This document shows positions 33,462-43,348 of a DNA stretch of 64,000 bases, one piece after another. The DNA comes from Paraglaciecola mesophila. Its GTDB lineage: Bacteria; Pseudomonadota; Gammaproteobacteria; Enterobacterales; Alteromonadaceae. Position 1 is the first letter of the stretch; each line of letters starts with the position of its first letter. Location of the stretch: positions 3,967,001 to 4,031,000 of the forward strand of contig NZ_CP047656.1 in NCBI RefSeq assembly GCF_009906955.1, given 5' to 3'. A model generated the notes under the pieces. That model did not search any database. It was not told the DNA's origin and worked only from the letters and a program-made list of their open reading frames with translations. The position numbers and the translations under genes were made by a program.

Positions 33462-34688
33462 ATGCAAAGTTATGATGTAGTTATCGTCGGTGGTGGCATA
33501 GTGGGTTTAACCGTGGCGTTAACATTGGCGACGGGCGAGCTCAATGTCGCTGTTGTTGACGCCCAGAAGGGCGGTCAAGCCCTGGGCGATAAACCAGAAC
33601 TTAGAGTCAGTACTTTTACGCTTGCTACTCAGACTGTGATGGAAAACCTAGGGGTTTGGCCTTTGCTAGCGCATAACCGCTTATGTGCGTATGAAAAAAT
33701 GTCAGTGTGGGATCAAGATAGCTTTGCACGCATTGGGTTTTCTCACGATGAAGTGGGCCAGGCCTACCTTGGTCACGTGGTCGAAAACCAAAATCTAGTC
33801 CGAGCCCTATGGATGAAAGCCGAACAAAGCGAGCACGTTACCCTGTTGGCGCCTAATAAAGTAAGAAACATGGTATTTGGTCAGCAAGAGAGTTTCTTAA
33901 CCTTGGATGACGAAACTATGCTGACCGCTAGGTTAGTGGTGGGCGCTGATGGTGCAAATTCTATGGTGCGCCAAAACGCGAATTTACCCCTCACGTTTTG
34001 GGATTACGAGCATCACTCCATCGTTGCCACGATTAAAACTGAAATGGCTCACGATAACACAGCTCGACAGGTCTTTACCCCAACAGGGCCATTAGCCTTT
34101 TTGCCACTGTGGGATGAACATCATTGTTCTATTGTGTGGTCTCAGCAAGAGCCCGAGGCTGCAGCTTTGTTAGCCCTTAGTGAAGAGGAATTCGAAAAAT
34201 CACTCATGGCTGCTTTTGATATGCGTTTAGGCAGATGTGAGTTAGTCAGTGAACGTAAAAGCTTTCCTTTAAAAATGCGTTACGCACGCCAGTGGGTGAC
34301 AGATAGAGTTGCCTTAGTTGGCGATGCTGCGCATACCATTCATCCTTTAGCAGGGCAGGGCGCTAACCTAGGGATTATGGATGGAGTCGCTTTAGCCGAA
34401 CAGGTCATTAAAATTGCTGAGCAAGGCAAAGACATCGGTTTGACTAAAAGTTTACGGGCGTATGAGCGCTGGCGTAAAACAGAGACGGTGAAAATGATTG
34501 CCACCATGGAATCATTCAAACGTCTGTTTGATGGGGCAAACCCAGTACAAAAGTTAGCCCGAGATATTGGTCTTAGTACCATGAATCATTTGCCCAAAGC
34601 TAAACAGAAAATTGTTCAACATGCAGCCGGTCTAGGGGGGGAGTTACCCTTGTTAGCGCAACATAAATTGACGAAGCAAGCCTCTTAG
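33462..34688 (+). CDS. ubiI: 2-octaprenylphenol 5-hydroxylase family FAD monooxygenase UbiI (VisC)
   Basis: Flavoprotein hydroxylase of ubiquinone biosynthesis. It has the N-terminal FAD motif VVIVGGGIVGLTVAL, the mid-region ARLVVGADGANSMVRQNA, and the GDAAHTIHPLAGQGANLG motif. It resembles E. coli UbiI more than UbiH, notably VWDQDSFARIGFS, HVVENQNLVRALW and PLTFWDYEHHSIVATI. In E. coli ubiH lies between pepP and ubiI; here only 40 bp separate them and ubiH is absent from this position. Confidence 0.9.
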   Translation: MQSYDVVIVGGGIVGLTVALTLATGELNVAVVDAQKGGQALGDKPELRVSTFTLATQTVMENLGVWPLLAHNRLCAYEKMSVWDQDSFARIGFSHDEVGQAYLGHVVENQNLVRALWMKAEQSEHVTLLAPNKVRNMVFGQQESFLTLDDETMLTARLVVGADGANSMVRQNANLPLTFWDYEHHSIVATIKTEMAHDNTARQVFTPTGPLAFLPLWDEHHCSIVWSQQEPEAAALLALSEEEFEKSLMAAFDMRLGRCELVSERKSFPLKMRYARQWVTDRVALVGDAAHTIHPLAGQGANLGIMDGVALAEQVIKIAEQGKDIGLTKSLRAYERWRKTETVKMIATMESFKRLFDGANPVQKLARDIGLSTMNHLPKAKQKIVQHAAGLGGELPLLAQHKLTKQAS

Positions 34689-34720
34689 GTTGAACGTTAA
34701 CGGACAAGGACAGTGTCACT

Positions 34721-35191
34721 ATGACCCCAGCGATTAATTTACTGCTCAAGCAAAAAATAGCCCATGAAGTGTTGCAGTACGAGCATGATGCCAATGCGGA
34801 ATCCTTCGGTTTAGAAGCAGCAGAAAAACTCAATCTAGCCCCTCACTTGGTGTATAAAACCTTGGTGGTTAAGTTAGATTCTCAAACCTTGTGTGTAGCG
34901 ATATTGCCCGTTGAAAAAATGCTCAGTATGAAACTACTGGCTAAAGCCGCGGGCGCCAAAAAAGCGCAAATGGCAGATAAAGCCGAAGTAGAACGGGTAA
35001 CCGGTTATGTGCTTGGTGGGGTGAGCCCTCTCGGGCAAAAGAAGCGATTGCTGACCTTAATCGATGACACGGCCAAAACCCTATCAACCATGTACGTGAG
35101 TGCAGGTAAGCGTGGCTTAGAAATTGGTTTATCACCAAGTGTGCTGGCTAATGTGTTATCCACTCGCTTTGCTCCTTTGTGTCAATCATAG
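34721..35191 (+). CDS. ybaK: Cys-tRNA(Pro)/Cys-tRNA(Cys) deacylase YbaK
   Basis: Trans-editing enzyme that hydrolyses mischarged Cys-tRNA(Pro). Family pattern: EHDANAESFGLEAAEKLNL, VYKTLVVKLD with the catalytic Lys, and GYVLGGVSPLGQKKRL with the GXXXP loop. Length 156 aa. It is 32 bp after ubiI and probably in the same transcript. Confidence 0.93.
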   Translation: MTPAINLLLKQKIAHEVLQYEHDANAESFGLEAAEKLNLAPHLVYKTLVVKLDSQTLCVAILPVEKMLSMKLLAKAAGAKKAQMADKAEVERVTGYVLGGVSPLGQKKRLLTLIDDTAKTLSTMYVSAGKRGLEIGLSPSVLANVLSTRFAPLCQS

Positions 35192-35575
35192 CGATGCTGC
35201 CGCTATTGATGAGTAGCGGTTGTAAAGTCACTGGCTAAGATGACATAGGTGAGAACAAAGCGCGAAATTGCTGGGTAAAGCCGTGTCTGGTCGTTCATGG
35301 CTGAGCATAACCTTTGCTTTGTTGTCGCTAGTTTTGTGTGCCTTTAGTCATACATGAAGTTCTCTTCTTTTTAACGCTGATTGGCGCAATTTCGCCGAAG
35401 CTAGATACATTATCTCACACTTATTCTTCGCTAAACTGGCCTTAATCGTGCTATCTTTCACAACTAACAAGATCTTTGAGGAGTTAATTTTCGCCGTCTA
35501 ATTTTGTAACACCTTTCTTTATTGTTGGGTTAATATTTAACCCTAACTCCATGACTTTTCTCTTGTAGGAGCCAT
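35192..35575. other. Intergenic region, 384 bp, no gene seen
   Basis: No ORF with plausible coding character. CCGCTA...TAGCGG (35205-35220 region) could be a weak terminator after ybaK, and the palindrome GTTAATATTTAAC near 35528 sits upstream of the MarC gene. Nothing else stands out. Confidence 0.4.
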
Positions 35576-36184
35576 ATGAGCGAATTAATACCCATCTTCA
35601 TTTTTTTCTTTGCCGTTATCGACCCCATTGGTAGTGTGCCCGTATTCATCGCTACCACCACAGGTTTTGACGCAAAAGCCAAGCGTCATATAGCGTATAA
35701 AGCGATTATCGCGGCAGCGGGCATTTTGTTGTTTTTTATTATTGCTGGTGAATATGTGTTATCAGCTATGGGGATCCCGCTTTCAGCTTTTGAAATTGCT
35801 GGTGGCATAGTTCTGTTTTTATTTGCATTAACAATGATATTTGGTGAAGGAAAAGCCAGAAGTGAATTGCGGATGGCGAAAACAGTCACCGAAACCGCTA
35901 TTTTCCCATTAGCCGTGCCCTCTATCGCTAGCCCTGGTGCGATGCTAGCGGCGGTGATGCTCACAGAAAACGACCGTTATAGCCTAGTAGAACAGGCAAC
36001 GACAACGGGTATCATGTTATCTGTACTGGCCATTACGTTGATATTGCTGTTAGCCGCAGCGCCGATCCATAAACTAATTGGTAATGGTGGGGCGAATATT
36101 GTCAGCCGTGTTATGGGACTTATATTAGCCTCTGTAGCGACTGCCAGTATTTTAGAAGGGATCAAGACCTACTTCGCCTTGTAA
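35576..36184 (+). CDS. MarC-family integral membrane protein (YhgN/YchE type)
   Basis: 202 aa with six predicted membrane segments. It has the MarC hallmark FFAVIDPIGSVPVF near the N terminus and the central PLAVPSIASPGAM. Function is uncertain; the original link to multiple-antibiotic resistance was not upheld. GGAG stands ahead of the ATG. A terminator-like hairpin lies after the stop. Confidence 0.92.
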   Translation: MSELIPIFIFFFAVIDPIGSVPVFIATTTGFDAKAKRHIAYKAIIAAAGILLFFIIAGEYVLSAMGIPLSAFEIAGGIVLFLFALTMIFGEGKARSELRMAKTVTETAIFPLAVPSIASPGAMLAAVMLTENDRYSLVEQATTTGIMLSVLAITLILLLAAAPIHKLIGNGGANIVSRVMGLILASVATASILEGIKTYFAL

Positions 36185-36194
36185 AACTCACTAA

Positions 36195-36212
36195 CTGGGT
36201 AATGCTACCCAG
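36195..36212. terminator. Hairpin between convergent genes
   Basis: CTGGGTA-atgc-TACCCAG, a perfect 7-bp stem with a tetraloop. It is placed between the MarC gene and the end of the minus-strand operon, and may serve both directions. Confidence 0.5.
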
Positions 36213-36254
36213 CGAGTACTTTCATTCATCTCTTCGTCGTCGTTTGTTATGACG

Positions 36255-38375
36255 TTAAAGCAAACGACGTGCTATCCACAATAGGCTCAATAAAAAGACT
36301 AAGCAGGCAAAAAGCAGCCCTTTGTTAATCGGCACTTCAGTTGTATCGACTTGGCGCTCGCTTGACAGCGCGGCCACTGATTTACTGGCGTTATGTTTAG
36401 ATGCTTGTTGCTGAGCAAGCCAATCTGTAGCAGGGTATACATAGCGGTATTGCTCAGGGGTTAGCAAGGGAGCGTTTGTGGTTTTTAGTGATGAGATTTG
36501 CTGTTCATTCAAATTCCCTTGTTGACCTTTTAATGATATCCGCAGCCAACCTGGAGAGGATGGCCAGTAATGTGTACACCAAATGTTAGGCTGGTCAGGG
36601 CGTTGATTTAAGATCAGAGGTTGTTGCGCTATCTCGCCTGATTGCTGATCAATGTATTCTATTACTCCATGAGCGCCTTGCCTAAGCTTGCTGGTACGCA
36701 GGCAGGCTTGGCTTTGCTTGTTAGTAAAAGTCAGCTGGTTATTTTGTTCTTGTAACCAGAAATCATCTTGTGTGTTTCGGGCTACTTGTTGTGCTAAGTA
36801 ATGCCACAATTGCTCATAGGCGCCGTTCGTTTGGTTTAATTTCCATTCGTAGGTGCGAGGCAATAACGTCACCGCGACGTGGCCAAGGCCAAGGGGTTGA
36901 CGTTTCACTAATGGGCGGCCGTTGGGGGCGGCTAACAGCGTATCGCCTTCGTTACCATCAAACCGGATGGCACTTGTGGTTAAGGTGGCATCAGTGCGGC
37001 TTTGTGCTGACGAGTTAGGATAGACGATGGAAAACGCATCTTTTGCTTGTTTATCCTCACGTAATAGCGGCAGGTGCAATGCTTCAGTTAATGCAGTGTT
37101 CTGATTAGCGACTAGATTGCCATCAGCAAGTATTAGCAGCCCAAGGCCATTGGCAACAGCTAGGCGTAAGCGCGCTCGCTGCGAAGACGATAACCTAATT
37201 AAGCCGCGACCATCGATAAAAAGCAGATCAATATTGTCCAATGTACTGGATTGATAAAACGGATCGCGGTTTTGATTCTCTGTGCCTGTATCGGGTTTAG
37301 GTTGGTTAACATACTGGCGCTGATAAGCATCTTGGCTTATTTGACTGACGACTGTGACTGGGCTACCTGTTGCACTGGCCCACTGCTTTAAATGCTTGGT
37401 TTCAAAAGAAGGGGAAGATTGCCAAATAGCAAGTCTCGGCGTATTTACTTGTAGCTCGTCCGGTGTATCGCTGGGTGTGTCGTCGGGTAAGCTGTTTTCA
37501 CTAATCGATATGGCAATATCGCTTTGTTCTATTAAAGCTTGGGTGCGTTTGTCTTGTAATCGCAACTCATAACGCCATTGCCCAGCAGCTTTGGGGCGTG
37601 CCTTTAATGTAAAAGGTTGGCCGCTTTTCAGCGTCTGTGTTTGCTCTACCTCTCCGCTTGGGGAGATGAGTTGCAATAAATAGGATTCAGCCGCAACTTG
37701 CCCTTGCTCATCTGCACTTTGTAGCGTCCCGCGAATAGACAATGTATCGCCCATGGTAAGCTGTTTTTGCCAAGTTAATTCCCCTATGCCCACCGCTTTA
37801 TTGCTGGGCACAAAGGTGATGGCAATGTTACTTTGGTTAGGAGAGCCCCAGTTTTTAGCGGCGGCAAATAATGATTGCCATTGAGCTGGGCTTAGGCCGT
37901 CTCCGACTACGATTAGCTCGTTTAATTCGCCAATCGCTCGTGGCAATAAAGATGCAGAGGGTAAATATTGTGCTTGCTCAATGGGCAAGTCAGTTAGCAT
38001 AGTAAACCAAGATGTGTTGGCTTCAATATTAATGCTTTCCGGGGCTTGGTTTTTAAGGGAGTCCAGTAATTCTGGTGTGGCGCCCTTAGTGACTAAAACA
38101 GCGCGTATTGTTTGTGTGCTAGTGCTTGTAATATCAAGCAGGGTTCCAAGTAAAAAAATAAACGCCAAGGTATTTATACTGAGCAATAAAGTGGCACGAG
38201 CACCTGTAAACAGCGACTTCTCACTAGGGGCCTTTGGTGCCTTTTTGAGCATGAATAAGCTGCTAAATACCCATGCAAGCAGCAGTATAGCGCCTAAAAG
38301 CAAGCATAAACCTAACGGCATGCCGTCAGGTGTGTTAAGCGTGTATGGGCCTATATGGGCTAGCTGCCAATTCAT
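36255..38375 (-). CDS. Large membrane protein, last gene of the MoxR/BatA-type operon (GATase-like fold)
   Basis: 706 aa. Two membrane segments near the N terminus (about 18-42 and 60-85) and one at the C terminus (about 682-702) frame a ~590-residue periplasmic region. That region has a beta-sandwich-like part (residues ~200-290) and a segment LLFIDGRGLIRLSSSQRARLRLAVANGLGLLILADG-like, reminiscent of the glutamine amidotransferase-like domain of proteins in MoxR/DUF58/BatA clusters. No catalytic Cys triad is obvious. Its start overlaps the upstream gene by 4 bp (ATGA). Confidence 0.75.
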   Translation of the reverse strand: MNWQLAHIGPYTLNTPDGMPLGLCLLLGAILLLAWVFSSLFMLKKAPKAPSEKSLFTGARATLLLSINTLAFIFLLGTLLDITSTSTQTIRAVLVTKGATPELLDSLKNQAPESINIEANTSWFTMLTDLPIEQAQYLPSASLLPRAIGELNELIVVGDGLSPAQWQSLFAAAKNWGSPNQSNIAITFVPSNKAVGIGELTWQKQLTMGDTLSIRGTLQSADEQGQVAAESYLLQLISPSGEVEQTQTLKSGQPFTLKARPKAAGQWRYELRLQDKRTQALIEQSDIAISISENSLPDDTPSDTPDELQVNTPRLAIWQSSPSFETKHLKQWASATGSPVTVVSQISQDAYQRQYVNQPKPDTGTENQNRDPFYQSSTLDNIDLLFIDGRGLIRLSSSQRARLRLAVANGLGLLILADGNLVANQNTALTEALHLPLLREDKQAKDAFSIVYPNSSAQSRTDATLTTSAIRFDGNEGDTLLAAPNGRPLVKRQPLGLGHVAVTLLPRTYEWKLNQTNGAYEQLWHYLAQQVARNTQDDFWLQEQNNQLTFTNKQSQACLRTSKLRQGAHGVIEYIDQQSGEIAQQPLILNQRPDQPNIWCTHYWPSSPGWLRISLKGQQGNLNEQQISSLKTTNAPLLTPEQYRYVYPATDWLAQQQASKHNASKSVAALSSERQVDTTEVPINKGLLFACLVFLLSLLWIARRLL

Positions 38376-40774
38376 TGCGCCTCCTGTTGCTGTTTAAATT
38401 CAGCAAATTGCTTGATGGCAGGCTGAGTATCACTATAGAGCTTTGTAGGCTGTTGCACTTGATAACGCGGCGACGGCAGTAAACGCCAAAGTTGCCCAGT
38501 TAAGCGTGGCAAACATGAAGAACATTGATTAGGGTTACGCCGATTGCTACGTTGAATTTGCGTCAAAGATGCCAAAGCGTCGATGACCTCAGGCGTTTCA
38601 GCTAGCAAGCTATTTAGCAGAGCTTCTGTTTGGGATAGCAGCGCTTTTTCTTGTTCGTTGAATGGAGTATTTGCGCGTAGGGGCGCGTTTAAAACCGCAA
38701 TCGTCTTTTTCAGAGTGCGCACATCTGTATCGTTTGTGACGTTTGGCGTATGTTGAGCGTCAGTATTAATATCTGTTAACTCACCTTGGTAGCGGCGTTG
38801 CTCGCTAACGGGTGGTGGCTCAAACCCTAAGCGTTTTACGTAAATTCGCTCCGCTTTTTTAGCGCGGTTTAACCATATTAATGCTTGCTCTTCAAAGGGC
38901 AGGGCGTCTTGCGGACGATTTAAACGCAACTGGCCTTCAGCCTGCCACATGTAGGCGATCGCGCGCTTCATCATTACTCTTGGGTTTTGCTCTATGCCAC
39001 CAGGGGTTTTAAAAATGGCCACATCAGTTTCACCGTGGGCATGACCAAATTGCTCAATAATGCTTTGATAACCTGATTTATCTTCAGTCAAGCCATGCTC
39101 ACCTTCATGTTGATGAGCTTCGTGGCTACTTTCGGCCGGTTCTTCATGCTCGCTGTGGTCTTCGTGCGCCTCTTCAGCACCATGTCGATTATTTTGCTGC
39201 TGACTTGCGCCATCTTCCATTGTACGGGTGATACCACTGACTTCATCTCCAACAAACTGTCCGTATTTGTGTTTTAAATCAGCTTGAGCCACGCCTAATG
39301 CCTGGGAGGTATGGTTAAACTCCTGCTCGGTTAATGACAAGCGCTGTGCAATAAGTGCTTTTGTGTCGATGATGATCTGTCGCTGACTTTTAAAATATGC
39401 TGGCATGTTGTCAATGACGGAGCCCTCACTGAACACCGTATCAGTGTCTTCACCGAGCCAGCGGATAATTTTCGTTGAAGATTGTGTTAATTGGGGCTGA
39501 TTTCCTCGGTTGTCCCAAGCTTTAACACTGAAATACAACTCATCTCCTGGCTCCATACCTAAAGCGGATAGGTCCCACTCTTTGCTATACACCTGCTGTC
39601 CATCAATGGTGTTGATGGTATCAAACGCAAAAATACTGTCGCGAAATTTAACCGACTCCCCCGACCCTTTGGCGACTGACGCTAATATTTCCACTTTACT
39701 TAATGCAAAGTCGTCGCTGATCACGACTTGGGTAGAAATACTGGGTTCATTGTTATCACTTTGGCTTTTAACTTCAGTGATGGTCGTTTGTGGGGCAACA
39801 AAACGGATCTTTGGCGCTTCATCAGGGACAACTTTGATGCTATGCACAGCAATCACTCGTTGTCGTGGATCTAATACCTGATACACCGCAGCGTGCATGA
39901 TCACTGTGCTGGCAGTATGCTTACCATCTGGCGTTTGCTCTAAAGGTAATTGGGTATTGTTGACTTGGATTGAATAGGGCGGATTTTTTCCTTGTGGAAC
40001 ATTGGAAAACGCTAGCTGCCATTTTACTTCGCTGCCAGCAAGCACCTGCATATCTAATGTTTGAGTCTGATTACGCTTAAAACCATTAAAGCCAATGGCG
40101 TAGTTAGGAGGAGTAACAACGACCCTTGCATCAGTGATTTTCGACAACGCATCGTTGTCTAAGCTATCGGTTATCTTTTGTGTGCTGCTAATGGCGAGCT
40201 CTTCTGTTCGGGGGGGGGGCGCAAAGTTGCAGATGAAATTTGCCGCAAAGAGGCAAAGCAGGGCTGTCACGAGGTTAAGCACTAAAGCTGTTTTTAACGG
40301 ATAGCGGGGAGCGAGTGGCGTATTTTTATCTTCAATTAATTTATCCAGTGCCTTTGCACTGCGCTGGTACTGTAAGCGTTGTAATACGCTCAGGGTGTGT
40401 TGATCTTTTACCAGCACAAGTTGACAGCTTTCCTCTAATGAGGGAAACCGCCGATTGAGATCCTTGGCGACATTGTGTGGGGTAATTGCTCTGTAAGAAG
40501 CGCGATAAACTCCCGCGAGTAAACACAGCGCTAAGCCAATAAAGAACAGTGAACCAATGACAAAAGGCTGCAAAATAAAGGCAGTGCTATCGACAAGATA
40601 AAGGCCAGCTACTAATAGCAGCATAAACAGCAGCAAAACGGGTAAGCAGTACAGCATGTGTTGGATGAGTTTGCGCCTTTTGCTGGTACGAACTACCTGC
40701 TGTAGGGCGTTTATTTGTCGTACCTGTTCGGCATTTGGGGCAGGTGATTTATGACGCTGAAAATGGTTTGCCAT
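38372..40774 (-). CDS. DUF4175-like large membrane protein with His-rich insert
   Basis: 800 aa. Two N-terminal membrane segments (about 42-64 and 69-92) and a third near residue 165 are followed by a long extracytoplasmic region containing Ig-like strands (about 230-430) and helical segments (about 440-800). Overall layout resembles the DUF4175 proteins of MoxR/DUF58/BatA operons. Around residues 526-565 lies an extremely His/Glu-rich stretch (HEDHSEHEEPAESSHEAHQH), a possible metal-binding loop. A CSSCLPR motif occurs near residue 750. It overlaps both neighbours by 1-4 bp. Confidence 0.75.
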   Translation of the reverse strand: MANHFQRHKSPAPNAEQVRQINALQQVVRTSKRRKLIQHMLYCLPVLLLFMLLLVAGLYLVDSTAFILQPFVIGSLFFIGLALCLLAGVYRASYRAITPHNVAKDLNRRFPSLEESCQLVLVKDQHTLSVLQRLQYQRSAKALDKLIEDKNTPLAPRYPLKTALVLNLVTALLCLFAANFICNFAPPPRTEELAISSTQKITDSLDNDALSKITDARVVVTPPNYAIGFNGFKRNQTQTLDMQVLAGSEVKWQLAFSNVPQGKNPPYSIQVNNTQLPLEQTPDGKHTASTVIMHAAVYQVLDPRQRVIAVHSIKVVPDEAPKIRFVAPQTTITEVKSQSDNNEPSISTQVVISDDFALSKVEILASVAKGSGESVKFRDSIFAFDTINTIDGQQVYSKEWDLSALGMEPGDELYFSVKAWDNRGNQPQLTQSSTKIIRWLGEDTDTVFSEGSVIDNMPAYFKSQRQIIIDTKALIAQRLSLTEQEFNHTSQALGVAQADLKHKYGQFVGDEVSGITRTMEDGASQQQNNRHGAEEAHEDHSEHEEPAESSHEAHQHEGEHGLTEDKSGYQSIIEQFGHAHGETDVAIFKTPGGIEQNPRVMMKRAIAYMWQAEGQLRLNRPQDALPFEEQALIWLNRAKKAERIYVKRLGFEPPPVSEQRRYQGELTDINTDAQHTPNVTNDTDVRTLKKTIAVLNAPLRANTPFNEQEKALLSQTEALLNSLLAETPEVIDALASLTQIQRSNRRNPNQCSSCLPRLTGQLWRLLPSPRYQVQQPTKLYSDTQPAIKQFAEFKQQQEAQ

Positions 40775-42441
40775 TAGCTTGTCCCTGCGCCCTTCGTTTT
40801 AACGGCGTATTCGCTGGCAATGCGCTCAAGACAGAACGCGCAAACGAGCAGAGTGAGTAACCAATAATGGGTTTGGTGGTCGCGCTGAGAGTTAATGGGC
40901 GTGACTAGGCTTTGTACAGGCTCGTTTTCATCTTGCTGCTGTGCTTGGTTATTACTATTGGCTTTTGCCGATTTTGTTGCTTCCTCACGCGCTATTTGCG
41001 CTGCATGCAAAGTCACCTGCGCTTCATACGTTTGCTGATATCGGGACTCGTTCATGAGTGCATCTAGGGTATATGGAAAGTCCAACTGAGTTACCCAATT
41101 GGTCCAGCTAGGTTCGAAACGGCTGTTAAACGCTAGAACTTGACCCCTGTGGTGCCCGTTGCCAGCATGGTTAGTTGCCGTAGTTTCGGTGGTGTTGGCT
41201 ATTATTCTTGTTAATAAGGGCTGCTGATCGCTTGTTTGCCAGATGACTTGAGAGTTGCTGCTGGTGGGCGATTCGTCTTCGCTGGCGGTTATGTCCTTGG
41301 CTCCTAGAGCTACAGCGCCTACTTTGCGAATGGTTATCTCGTTATACCGCAGGCCGCTTTGCTTGATGAATACAGAGTGTTTGCCTGTGCTGACAACCTG
41401 GTTATTTGCTGTGATGAATAAATTTCCGCCTTGTTGTACATATAGGTTGAGGATCTTTTTCTGAGCCGAAGCCTGTACTTGCTCTAAGTTGAACTCAGCA
41501 TCAGCTAGATAAAATACCCAGTCGTATGGCTTGAGTTGCTCAAGTGAAATCGGTGTCGAAGCGGGTAGATGAGCCACTGATAGTTCACGGTTCGCCTCAC
41601 GATTGAGTGCGTCAAAAGCGGCCGTTAAATTTTGTGTTTGAACATGACTTTTCGACGATGTTAGCACCAATATCTTCGATTTTTCTTCCGTGAGAGTTAA
41701 ATTTTCTGCGCTGATAATGTGCCAACTTAAGGTTTCAGGAAGGTTTACTTTGTCGTTATTGAACTGAGAAAATCCATTGGTAGTAAAAATCTGCACTTGG
41801 CTAGGCGACAGTGCTGGATGAGTGGCGATAAAATCAGCTACTTGCTGCCATATTGTCGTTTGAGGCAGAGAAGGTTCAGCGTTGTTTTGAGCGTTTAATT
41901 CAGCGTTTTCGTTGGCTGCAGTAATCTGCGTTAACGTCTCGAGAGTTAATTTGTTACTGCCATTGATCGCGTACTCACTTAACGCTTCTGGCTGCTCATT
42001 GCTCAGGTTAGCGTTCAAATTATTGCTCGCATTAGCGCCAAGAATAACCAACCTGCTTGAAGTTGCATCTTGGGTTTGATTGTAGGTTTCTAGAAAGCTT
42101 TGTTTATCATTTTCGCTGGCATGAAGCAGCCAATCTTGGCTGACTAAAAAATACCGTGTTTCACTGTTCTCGGTTGGCTGCCGCATACACTGAGCCAGCG
42201 CCAAGCTAAGTAGTACGATTATCATCATGCGTAACAACAGCAGCAGCCACTGACTTAGGCGCAACGCGTTGGGCACACGACTTCGTTTTGCGGGGATAAG
42301 TGCGTATTGAGCAAATGAAATGAGCGGCGCTTTACTTTTACTGAAAAAATGGATGGCTAAGGGAATAATGACAGCGAGCATACCCAACAACCATAGTGGA
42401 GAAAGCACAATATTGTTTAGCGCGTTAAACATTGCCCCCAT
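40774..42441 (-). CDS. BatA N-terminal-domain membrane protein (aerotolerance-type)
   Basis: 555 aa. The N terminus (LSPLWLLGMLAVIIPLAIHFF, then RSRVPNALRLSQWLLLLLRMM) is the two-helix BatA domain. A long periplasmic region with a Rossmann/vWA-like core follows (ILVLTSSKSHVQTQNL; DWVFYLADAEF), and a final membrane segment near residue 540. A canonical MIDAS DxSxS motif is not evident, so it is more like the BatA-domain proteins that accompany DUF4159 and DUF4175 genes than true BatA. GGGGAG precedes the ATG. Confidence 0.8.
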   Translation of the reverse strand: MGAMFNALNNIVLSPLWLLGMLAVIIPLAIHFFSKSKAPLISFAQYALIPAKRSRVPNALRLSQWLLLLLRMMIIVLLSLALAQCMRQPTENSETRYFLVSQDWLLHASENDKQSFLETYNQTQDATSSRLVILGANASNNLNANLSNEQPEALSEYAINGSNKLTLETLTQITAANENAELNAQNNAEPSLPQTTIWQQVADFIATHPALSPSQVQIFTTNGFSQFNNDKVNLPETLSWHIISAENLTLTEEKSKILVLTSSKSHVQTQNLTAAFDALNREANRELSVAHLPASTPISLEQLKPYDWVFYLADAEFNLEQVQASAQKKILNLYVQQGGNLFITANNQVVSTGKHSVFIKQSGLRYNEITIRKVGAVALGAKDITASEDESPTSSNSQVIWQTSDQQPLLTRIIANTTETTATNHAGNGHHRGQVLAFNSRFEPSWTNWVTQLDFPYTLDALMNESRYQQTYEAQVTLHAAQIAREEATKSAKANSNNQAQQQDENEPVQSLVTPINSQRDHQTHYWLLTLLVCAFCLERIASEYAVKTKGAGTS

Positions 42442-42443
42442 GG

Positions 42444-43346
42444 TTATTTTCTCCCCGAGCGGGACGCCAAGTAGGCGTGCACGCTTTTGTCTAAAGGTTC
42501 ATCAATATTGGCCCTAAAAAGCGCAATGTTGTGTTGCTCCAAGCGACTTTTCAATGTGGCTTGATGCTGCGCATAAGCCGCCAAATATTGCGCTTTCACT
42601 TCAGAACTTGAAACTAGACGTTGCTCCTTAGTTTCTGGATTTTCGACTCTTATAGCGCCTTTATAGGGAAAATTAATCTCATCATCGCAAACTAATTGCA
42701 TGGCGACGACTTCATTCTGGCCGTAATTTAGTGGCTGTATAAAGTCTAAGATCTCGGTTTCTTGTTGCATAAAATCACTGAGCAAAAATATCAAACCTTG
42801 GGGATGAATATTTCCCAGGGATTCCGTTAGCCTTGCCTTATTTGGAAATTGCTTGCCCACAGTAAGTTGACTCAGAGTCAACATGAGTTTGTGCCAGTGT
42901 TGTTGACCGGTTCCACAAGGCAGTATATCAATTCGCTCATCAGATAAACCGATTACGCCTACAGCGTCACCTTGCTGCTGAGCAATGTAAGCGATAGTCG
43001 CTAAAAAATAGCGGGCGTAGTCTAATTTATGCCAGCCGTTTTGCGCTTTACTGGTGGCTGATTGTTGCAACATCGAGAGGCTGGTATCTAGCATTAGCCA
43101 AATTTGCGTATCGCTTTCACGCTCGGCTTCGCGGACAAAATATTTGTCTGACCTAGCAAAGAGTTTCCAGTCGACTTTACCTAGTTCATCACCAGGCTCG
43201 TAGCTACGATATTGGCTAAACTCAACTCCCGAGCCTTTTTGAACACTGGTATGCAGACCGTGTAGCACACCTTCGGCGACGGTTTTGGCGACTAAAGGCA
43301 TGTCTTTCACGCGTGAAAGCGTGAGCGGGTCAATCCATTGCTGCAT
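42444..43346 (-). CDS. DUF58 (vWA-like) protein
   Basis: 300 aa. It has the DUF58 hallmark SYEPGDELGKVDWKLFAR at about residues 50-67, followed by a vWA-like fold with the MIDAS-type motif LDTSLSM near residue 92. DUF58 proteins are regularly encoded next to MoxR ATPases and are thought to act as their co-chaperone or substrate adaptor. 2 bp from both neighbours. Confidence 0.9.
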   Translation of the reverse strand: MQQWIDPLTLSRVKDMPLVAKTVAEGVLHGLHTSVQKGSGVEFSQYRSYEPGDELGKVDWKLFARSDKYFVREAERESDTQIWLMLDTSLSMLQQSATSKAQNGWHKLDYARYFLATIAYIAQQQGDAVGVIGLSDERIDILPCGTGQQHWHKLMLTLSQLTVGKQFPNKARLTESLGNIHPQGLIFLLSDFMQQETEILDFIQPLNYGQNEVVAMQLVCDDEINFPYKGAIRVENPETKEQRLVSSSEVKAQYLAAYAQHQATLKSRLEQHNIALFRANIDEPLDKSVHAYLASRSGRK

Positions 43347-43348
43347 GT

